Source of the DNA: Bacillota bacterium
GTDB taxonomy: Bacteria; Bacillota; Clostridia; Christensenellales; CAG-138
Direction: 5' to 3'
Length of the DNA stretch: 11,317 nt
NCBI GenBank assembly: GCA_023416175.1
Contig: JAEZIE010000245.1
Location: 1 to 11,317, forward strand
Shown here: positions 7,689 to 11,317 of the stretch, piece by piece
Position numbering within the stretch: the stretch's first letter is position 1
Layout: each line of letters opens with the position of its first letter
Program-made: the position numbers and the translations under genes
Notes under the pieces: generated by a model
The model's input: the letters and a program-made list of their open reading frames with translations, nothing else
Databases searched by the model: none
What the model was told of the DNA's origin: nothing

Positions 7689-8561
7689 TTAGACCGTGCG
7701 CGGCGCGCCCATAAAGAACAGCGCAAGCGTACCCGGCCCGCTATGGGAGCCGATGACCGCACCGACGGAATAGATGTTGACGGGAAGGTCTGGGTAGCCT
7801 TCCTGAATAAGCTGCTTTAATTGCAGCGCGTCCTCATAGCAGTCCGCGTGGCTGATGTTGATAAAGGTTGTTGCTTTCTGGTCTATTTTTTCCACCAACA
7901 GTTCATAGAGACGTTTAATGGCGCCGCGCCTGCCCTTGATCTTTTCGCGCGGGATGAGCTTTCCTTCGCTGTTGGTGTTCATTACGGGCTTGATGCTCAA
8001 AAGAGAGGCGAACAACGCAGCAGCCCCGGAAACGCGGCCGCCCCTGCGCAGATAGACCAGGTCATCCACCGTAAACCAGTGGTGCACCGTCATTTTTTTA
8101 TTTTCAATTTCCCGGTACAGCTCGTCCAATCCCATTCCGTTTTGCTTGAGCGTGACTGCATGTTCCAGCAGCATTCCTTCGCCGGAGCTTGCGCACAGCG
8201 AGTCAATGATGAGGATTTTGCGCTCCGGGTATTTTTCCAAAAGCTGCTGCCTTGCCAAGACGGAACTGTTGACGGTGCCCGAAAGGGCGCTGGAAAACCC
8301 GATATAGAGAACGTCCTCCCCTTTCTCAAGGATTGGCGTCCATAGATCTATAAAACTTTCGACCGTGGCCTGGGAAGTGGTGGAAACCTTGCCCTCCCGC
8401 ATGGAGTTATAAAGCATTTTCGCGGTCTGTTCCGTCATATCGTCCGCAATATCCTGACCTTCCAAAAGGAAATGTAGGGCGACATATTGGACATCCAGTT
8501 CACGCAGGCGCGCGGGGCTCAGATCGACCGTGGAATCGGTCGTAATACGGTAGGCGGACAT
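7689..8561 (-). CDS. DegV family protein (FakB-like fatty-acid-binding), copy B
   Basis: This 290-residue DegV/FakB-type protein probably holds a fatty acid in its inter-domain pocket for phosphorylation by a FakA-type kinase. Landmarks are YRITTDSTVDL near the N-terminus, TTSQ near 60, SSALSGTVNS near 90, IDSLCASSGEG, LRRGGRVSGAA, KPVM, and GSHSGPGTLALFF at the C-terminus. The ATG at 8561 is supported by AGGAGG at 8569-8574, 7 nt upstream; a longer in-frame reading to 8612 would run through this site. It heads the minus-strand block, with its own likely promoter at 8633-8661 and a terminator behind it. Sequence differences from copy A lie mainly in the ligand-facing N-terminal half, compatible with different acyl specificities as known for S. 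aureus FakB1 and FakB2. That last point is inference. Confidence 0.88.
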   Translation of the reverse strand: MSAYRITTDSTVDLSPARLRELDVQYVALHFLLEGQDIADDMTEQTAKMLYNSMREGKVSTTSQATVESFIDLWTPILEKGEDVLYIGFSSALSGTVNSSVLARQQLLEKYPERKILIIDSLCASSGEGMLLEHAVTLKQNGMGLDELYREIENKKMTVHHWFTVDDLVYLRRGGRVSGAAALFASLLSIKPVMNTNSEGKLIPREKIKGRRGAIKRLYELLVEKIDQKATTFINISHADCYEDALQLKQLIQEGYPDLPVNIYSVGAVIGSHSGPGTLALFFMGAPRTV

Positions 8562-8632
8562 CAAGCAACCTCCTTTGCTTGGGCAGCGGGCAAATTCCGC
8601 AGCCCCGGCCACAATCGGCGGCCTTTTATAAC

Positions 8633-8661
8633 ATTTTATTCCCTGCTACCTATAAAATCAA
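8633..8661 (-). promoter_or_regulatory. Probable sigma-A promoter for DegV-B
   Basis: On the minus strand, TTGATT (-35, 8661-8656) and TAAAAT (-10, 8638-8633) are separated by 17 nt. The -10 matches TATAAT at 5 of 6 bases and the -35 matches TTGACA at 4 of 6. Transcription would begin near 8626, giving a leader of about 65 nt before the DegV-B ATG. Confidence 0.5.
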
Positions 8662-8847
8662 GACGGCGCAATGTGATATTGCCGTGACATTTGCCCAAAA
8701 AGTGGGCGTTGCTGCGGTTTGTGTGGTCAGGATGGAGAGGATTGACTTTTTCTGCGGTTTTTTGTTTTTCGTATCTTACGGCCGGTGCGCCGTTGTGCCT
8801 GGTTAAAAAGCATAGCGATGATACACATTTTGGGCCGGGTAAAATGC

Positions 8848-8877
8848 TTGACAGCTTGGGCATTTTTCCACTATACT
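8848..8877 (+). promoter_or_regulatory. Sigma-A promoter for rpmH and downstream genes
   Basis: TTGACA (perfect -35, 8848-8853) and TATACT (-10, 5 of 6, 8872-8877) are separated by 18 nt. Transcription should start near 8884, giving an rpmH leader of about 124 nt. This is the best promoter in the window and likely drives rpmH, and by read-through rnpA, yidD, yidC and khpB. Confidence 0.75.
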
Positions 8878-8891
8878 TATACAGGCAATGG

Positions 8892-8983
8892 GCGAAACTG
8901 CCCCAAAATGGGGCGTTTGCTCCATATTTTGTGAGTATTTGCCGGGTAGTATACTACATCTGGTAAGCTCGCCCGGTTTACCA
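8892..8983 (+). promoter_or_regulatory. Structured rpmH 5' leader: two hairpins and a 12-bp palindrome
   Basis: Hairpin 1 has the perfect 6-bp stem GCCCCA/TGGGGC with loop AAA (8900-8914). It can be extended outward with single-base bulges to 8892-8920. Hairpin 2 pairs TGGTAA (8961-8966) with TTACCA (8978-8983), ending 11 nt before the ribosome binding site. Between them, GTAGTATACTAC (8946-8957) is a perfect palindrome that also contains TATACT, so it could be a second -10 or an operator. Autogenous control of L34 is possible but unproven. I do not recognise a known ribosomal-protein leader family. Confidence 0.45.
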
Positions 8984-9007
8984 TCCATAGAAAAGAGGTG
9001 CAAAGCA

Positions 9008-9142
9008 ATGTTCATGACCTACCAGCCCAAAAAGAGGCAGCGCAGCAAGGTGCATGGTTTCCGTAAGCGTATGAAGACCACTGACGGCCGCAACGTATTG
9101 AAGCGTAGGCGCTTGAAGGGCAGAAAGCGCCTGAGCGCGTAA
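9008..9142 (+). CDS. rpmH: 50S ribosomal protein L34
   Basis: L34 is a small basic protein of the large ribosomal subunit. The 44-residue sequence has the family hallmarks: YQPKKRQRSKVHGFRKRM in the N-terminal half, then GRNVLKRRRLKGRKRLSA at the C-terminus. The MFMTYQPK start, rather than MKRTFQP, is a variant I associate with Clostridia. The ATG at 9008 has GAGGTG at 8995-9000, 7 nt upstream. It is the first gene of the conserved rpmH-rnpA-yidD-yidC-jag cluster. A strong promoter lies 130 nt upstream and a hairpin-rich spacer follows, which may keep L34 output above that of rnpA. Confidence 0.97.
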   Translation: MFMTYQPKKRQRSKVHGFRKRMKTTDGRNVLKRRRLKGRKRLSA

Positions 9143-9369
9143 CCATGCAGGTCCGCCTGCTGCAGCGCCGGGGGCGCGGGGCCACAGATTTGGAGGCGGG
9201 CGTCCGGTCCGCCTGTTCTTATTTGTGGGACTTGGGCGGCGCACACCGCGTTTAGGAAAAAAGCCGGGTCACGCCCGGCTTAGGTCGTTTTACCCGAACC
9301 ACATTGGCGTCACCCGTACCGCCCTTTCAGTAAGGGCGATCGTAAGGTCTTGCCGGAAGGGCGCGCAGA
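9143..9369 (+). other. Hairpin-rich spacer between rpmH and rnpA
   Basis: No gene is visible in these 227 nt, but five stems follow one another. GCAGG/CCTGC is at 9147-9160 and GCGCC/GGCGC at 9165-9177. A two-part hairpin at 9182-9228 has an outer CCACAGAT/ATTTGTGG with one wobble and an inner AGGCGG/CCGCCT. AAGCCGGG/CCCGGCTT is at 9261-9281, and CGCCCTT/AAGGGCG at 9320-9338. The 9182-9228 structure has TTCTTATTT in its 3' arm and may be a partial terminator of rpmH. The rnpA ribosome binding site GGAAGG is at 9355-9360. The likely role is to set different levels of L34 and RnpA by termination or mRNA processing; this is inference. Confidence 0.5.
9257..9281 (-). terminator. Hairpin with minus-strand U-tract between rpmH and rnpA
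   Basis: AAGCCGGG (9261-9268) and CCCGGCTT (9274-9281) make a perfect 8-bp stem with a 5-nt loop. The run of six A at 9257-9262 lies on its left. The hairpin therefore has textbook intrinsic-terminator form (stem then TTTTTT) only when read on the minus strand. No annotated minus-strand gene lies to its right. On the + strand it is followed only by AGGTCGTTTT. Confidence 0.5.
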
Positions 9370-9801
9370 TTGAAACGCTTGTACTCGCTTAAAAAAAACA
9401 GGGATTTTCAGTTTACGTACCGCGTAGGAAAATCCGTGGGCTGCCGATTGTTTACGCTTGTCTATGTGCGTGACCGCCGAAAGCCGAAAAAACCCAGGAG
9501 CAGCGCTTTGCAGGCGGAAGCAAATGTACGGGTGGGCTTTTCTGTGAGCAAAAAGGTCGGTAACAGCGTGCAGCGCAACCGTGTCAAGCGCAGGCTGCGC
9601 GAGGCGCTTTCCCCCTATCTTCAAGAAATCTGTCCCGGGCACAACCTGATATTCATCGCCAGACCCGGCATGTTGGACGAGCCGTTTTTGAGCGTAAGGC
9701 AGACGGTACTGCAAATGCTCAAAAGGGCGGAGCTAATAAAGCCCGTAAAGGCGCGGGAGATGCCAACGGAACAGGCATCAAAGGGGGCGGACGTCCTGTG
9801 A
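9370..9801 (+). CDS. rnpA: Ribonuclease P protein component
   Basis: RnpA binds the catalytic RNase P RNA and helps mature the 5' ends of tRNAs. The protein starts MKRLYSLKKNRDFQ, as usual for the family, and has the diagnostic FSVSKKVGNSVQRNRVKRRLRE, with the RNR motif at 69-77. At 143 residues it is longer than the usual 110-125. There is a basic insert at about 35-51 (rich in K, R, P) between the early beta strands, and a polar C-terminal tail of about 20 residues. The start is TTG at 9370, with GGAAGG at 9355-9360, 9 nt upstream. No ATG fits better. The stop overlaps the yidD GTG start (GTGA), indicating coupling. The RNA subunit gene rnpB is not in this window. Confidence 0.95.
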   Translation: MKRLYSLKKNRDFQFTYRVGKSVGCRLFTLVYVRDRRKPKKPRSSALQAEANVRVGFSVSKKVGNSVQRNRVKRRLREALSPYLQEICPGHNLIFIARPGMLDEPFLSVRQTVLQMLKRAELIKPVKAREMPTEQASKGADVL

Positions 9802-10010
9802 AACGGGTGCTCCTGTCCCTTCTAAAGCTCTATAAAAAATATCTTTCTCCGGCCTTGCCTCAAAACCGCTGCAAATACCTGCCGACTTGCTCCGAGTATG
9901 CTTATGGCGCCATCGAAAAACACGGCGCATTGCGCGGAAGCCTGCTTGCCATATGGCGGCTGTTACGCTGCAATCCGTTTTCAAAGGGCGGGTATGATCC
10001 CGTCCCATAA
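9798..10010 (+). CDS. yidD: Membrane protein insertion efficiency factor YidD
   Basis: YidD is a small membrane-associated protein that assists YidC-dependent insertion of membrane proteins. The 70 residues carry the family signature: an N-terminal amphipathic stretch (LLSLLKLYKKYLSP), then CKYLPTCSEYAYGAIEKHG, RG near 47, and the C-terminal RCNPFSKGGYDPVP. The conserved cysteines are present. The GTG start at 9798 overlaps the rnpA stop as GTGA, and GGGGG at 9783-9787 serves as a rather distant ribosome binding site. It lies between rnpA and yidC as in most bacteria. Confidence 0.95.
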   Translation: MKRVLLSLLKLYKKYLSPALPQNRCKYLPTCSEYAYGAIEKHGALRGSLLAIWRLLRCNPFSKGGYDPVP

Positions 10011-10094
10011 ATGGACAAGGTCTTCGTTTTCTTGGTACCTCTAGATTTTCCCCACATGGGGCATGCCGCAATCGGGCATGCAAGTCTTCTTTAA
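10011..10094 (+). CDS. Possible 27-codon leader peptide upstream of yidC
   Basis: An ATG immediately follows the yidD stop (TAAATG) and opens a 27-codon frame beginning MDKVFVFLVPLDFP and ending in LL at TAA 10092-10094. It is hydrophobic at its N-terminus and is not part of any known family. It has no ribosome binding site of its own, so it could be translated only by re-initiation after yidD. It runs through the yidC leader hairpins, so its translation would affect which one forms. It may be a chance ORF; confidence is low. Confidence 0.2.
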   Translation: MDKVFVFLVPLDFPHMGHAAIGHASLL

Positions 10095-10104
10095 GACGTG
10101 CCCG
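10050..10104 (+). promoter_or_regulatory. yidC leader with alternative hairpins
   Basis: Three neighbouring stems are visible: CCCC/GGGG (10050-10061), GCATGCC/GGCATGC (10061-10081, 7-nt loop) and GTCTT/AAGAC with loop CTTT (10084-10097). The third can be extended by pairing CGGGCA (10073-10078) with TGCCCG (10099-10104). That pairing uses bases of the second stem, so the two forms exclude each other. No U-tract follows, which argues against a simple terminator and leaves translation or RNA stability as possible levels of control. Confidence 0.35.
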
Positions 10105-10149
10105 GGGAGCCATGACCACTACAAGATTCGCTTGAAGGAGGACACACAC

Positions 10150-11133
10150 TTGCAAGGAGATTTCTTTTTAACTACATGGATTTTAATGGCCATGCGGTGG
10201 CTGTATGAAAACGTCACCGTAGAGAGCATCTTCTGGACCATCATTATCAGTACTATCGCCATCCGTGGTCTTACGGTATTTGGGGATATTCAGTCCCGCA
10301 AATCCAGCATGAAGATGCAGGCCGTACAGCCGGAGATCGACAGACTAAAGCGCAAATATCCCAACGACCCGCAGAAGCTCCAGCAGCAGCAGTCCAAGCT
10401 GATGAAGGAAAGAGGCGTGAGCATGTGGGGCGGCTGCCTGCCTATGCTGATGATGATGCCGCTATTCTTCTGCTTTATCGCTGCATTCCGCTTCTGGGGT
10501 TATGAGCAGATGGTTAAGGCGCTCCTTGAGCTCCATCAGACCGGCAATTCGACGCTGTTCCAGAACTTCAACTTCCTGTGGGTGCATAACATCTGGCAGC
10601 CGGACAACGGCCTCAAAGAAGTCGTCATGAGCGCCAAGGAGTTTTTGGCCATTCCCAATCTGCAGAACCTCATATTCTTCCAGGAGCATCCTGAGGCGTT
10701 AAAGACGTTCCAGCAGCTTGGATTCATTATTGCGGATCCCAAGAATATTCCGCAGGCTTCGATCGATACTTATAATAACTTGGTTGCACCCCTTGTCGCG
10801 CAGTACAAGGATGTGTTTAACGGCTGGTTCATTTGGCCAGTCCTCGCAGGCGGCACCACCTTCCTTTCGAGCTGGATCATGCAAAAGAACCAGCCCAAGC
10901 CCGCCGTTCAGGACAACGGGCAGCAAAGCGCCGCGTCGCAGGCGCAGAGCACAAACAAGGCCATGCTCTATATCATGCCCGCCATGTCCGTATTCTTCTG
11001 CCTCACCAGCAATACGGCGTTCGCCATCTACTGGACAATCAGTAACGTGGTATCGACGTTTACCAACATGCTTTTGAACCGGAAATTTGCAAAGGAACTC
11101 GCAGCGTCGAAATCGGAGGAGGGAAATTCATGA
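10150..11133 (+). CDS. yidC: Membrane protein insertase YidC/Oxa1 (SpoIIIJ type)
   Basis: YidC inserts and folds membrane proteins, alone or with the Sec translocon. The chosen TTG at 10150 has AAGGAGG at 10135-10141, 8 nt upstream, and gives 327 residues. An earlier in-frame ATG at 10063 has no ribosome binding site. Visible parts are a first membrane segment (about 27-45) with the conserved groove arginine Arg39 (IAIRGLT), a charged cytoplasmic hairpin (about 47-90, KMQAVQPEIDRLKRKYPNDPQ type), a second membrane segment (about 98-118, GGCLPMLMMMPLFFCFI), and C-terminal segments from about 230 to 315. There is no lipobox cysteine or large periplasmic domain. The stretch between the second and third segments is about 110 residues, longer than in B. 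subtilis SpoIIIJ. The stop overlaps the khpB ATG (ATGA). Confidence 0.94.
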   Translation: MQGDFFLTTWILMAMRWLYENVTVESIFWTIIISTIAIRGLTVFGDIQSRKSSMKMQAVQPEIDRLKRKYPNDPQKLQQQQSKLMKERGVSMWGGCLPMLMMMPLFFCFIAAFRFWGYEQMVKALLELHQTGNSTLFQNFNFLWVHNIWQPDNGLKEVVMSAKEFLAIPNLQNLIFFQEHPEALKTFQQLGFIIADPKNIPQASIDTYNNLVAPLVAQYKDVFNGWFIWPVLAGGTTFLSSWIMQKNQPKPAVQDNGQQSAASQAQSTNKAMLYIMPAMSVFFCLTSNTAFAIYWTISNVVSTFTNMLLNRKFAKELAASKSEEGNS

Positions 11134-11317
11134 AAAGCGGAGAATTCACCGGCCGCTCCATTGATGAAGCAGTTTTCCACGGCCTGCAGGAATTGGGCCT
11201 TTCCATCGATGAGGTCGTCATTGAGACGTTACAGAACGAAAGCAAGGGGCTCTTTGGCATCGGCGCCAAGCTTGCCCGCGTACGCCTGACCGAGCGTAAG
11301 CAGGGGGATGAAGTCCC
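11130..11317 (+). CDS. khpB: KhpB/Jag RNA-binding protein, N-terminal part (cut by window end)
   Basis: Only the first 62 codons are inside the window. They form the Jag-N domain: a TGRSIDEAVFHGLQELGL helix region, then VVIETLQNESKGLFGIGAKLARVRL, with the family GLFGIG motif at 40-45. Full-length KhpB/Jag (SpoIIIJ-associated protein) also has KH and R3H RNA-binding domains, expected downstream. In several Firmicutes it acts with KhpA on mRNA and affects cell division and elongation. The ATG overlaps the yidC stop as ATGA and is preceded by GGAGGAGGG at 11115-11123, so the start is secure. The yidC-khpB adjacency is strongly conserved. Confidence 0.93.
   Translation, partial: MKSGEFTGRSIDEAVFHGLQELGLSIDEVVIETLQNESKGLFGIGAKLARVRLTERKQGDEV

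Larger units (their letters stand above)
8562..9007. other. Divergent intergenic region between DegV-B and rpmH
   Basis: This 446-nt non-coding region separates the minus-strand DegV/sbcDC block from the plus-strand rpmH block. It contains the DegV-B ribosome binding site and promoter on the left and the rpmH promoter and structured leader on the right. A T-rich stretch lies around 8747-8775. Positions about 8665-8845 hold no recognisable gene. A plus-strand reading of 91 codons (8691-8966) has no family resemblance and overlaps the rpmH promoter, so I treat it as non-coding. One near-consensus DnaA box (TGATACACA, 8819-8827) and one weaker match (8877-8885) are present. That is too few to call an origin. 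Confidence 0.7.

Noticed and set aside
8747..8885. Possible oriC: T-rich stretch with TGATACACA and TTATACAGG
   Set aside because: Only one match with a single mismatch to the DnaA box and one weaker match; no cluster and no dnaA nearby.
8691..8966. Plus-strand 91-codon frame between DegV-B and rpmH
   Set aside because: It covers the rpmH promoter and leader, has no ribosome binding site or recognisable domain, and its composition looks random.
9310..9714. Minus-strand 134-codon frame antisense to rnpA, upstream of the reversed terminator
   Set aside because: No family resemblance and no ribosome binding site seen; rnpA on the other strand is unmistakable. The antisense transcript idea is kept only as a finding about the hairpin.
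10063..10149. N-terminal extension of YidC from ATG 10063
   Set aside because: There is no usable ribosome binding site, the extension lies in the hairpin region, and TTG 10150 has an ideal AAGGAGG 8 nt upstream.

Overview
This window looks like a chromosomal segment from a fairly GC-rich Gram-positive bacterium, most likely a member of the Clostridia. The evidence is the gene order rpmH-rnpA-yidD-yidC-jag/khpB, the L34 N-terminus (MFMTYQPKK), strong AGGAGG-type ribosome binding sites, frequent GTG/TTG starts, and tandem DegV (FakB-type) genes. The protein families are mostly housekeeping. No phage, insertion sequence transposase, CRISPR array, tRNA or rRNA is visible.

Layout. Positions 1-2324 (+ strand) hold two RNA-modification genes: a class I SAM-dependent methyltransferase of the RlmI type, and an unusual double-headed RluA-family pseudouridine synthase. 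They are separated by a short element bounded by a perfect 10-nt inverted repeat. A hairpin at 2372-2400 separates this block from a convergent minus-strand block. That block, in transcription order, runs DegV-B (8561-7689), DegV-A (7594-6734), sbcD (6638-5508) and sbcC (5511-2401). sbcD and sbcC overlap by 4 nt and encode the Mre11/Rad50-type nuclease. The DegV paralogs are probably fatty-acid-binding subunits of the FakA/FakB kinase system.

An intergenic region of about 450 nt (8562-9007) carries divergent promoters. To its right, on the + strand, lies the conserved origin-proximal cluster: rpmH (L34), rnpA (RNase P protein), yidD, yidC (membrane insertase) and the start of khpB/jag, which is cut by the window end. 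rnpA/yidD and yidC/khpB overlap by 4 nt, which suggests translational coupling. dnaA, which in many bacteria sits divergently beside rpmH, is absent here and its place is taken by the DegV pair.

The less expected signals are the double catalytic domain of the pseudouridine synthase, the inverted-repeat-bounded element at 858-964, a row of hairpins between rpmH and rnpA (one has its U-tract on the minus strand), and a yidC leader with a 27-codon hydrophobic mini-ORF and mutually exclusive hairpins. None of these proves a new system. They are the places worth a second look.
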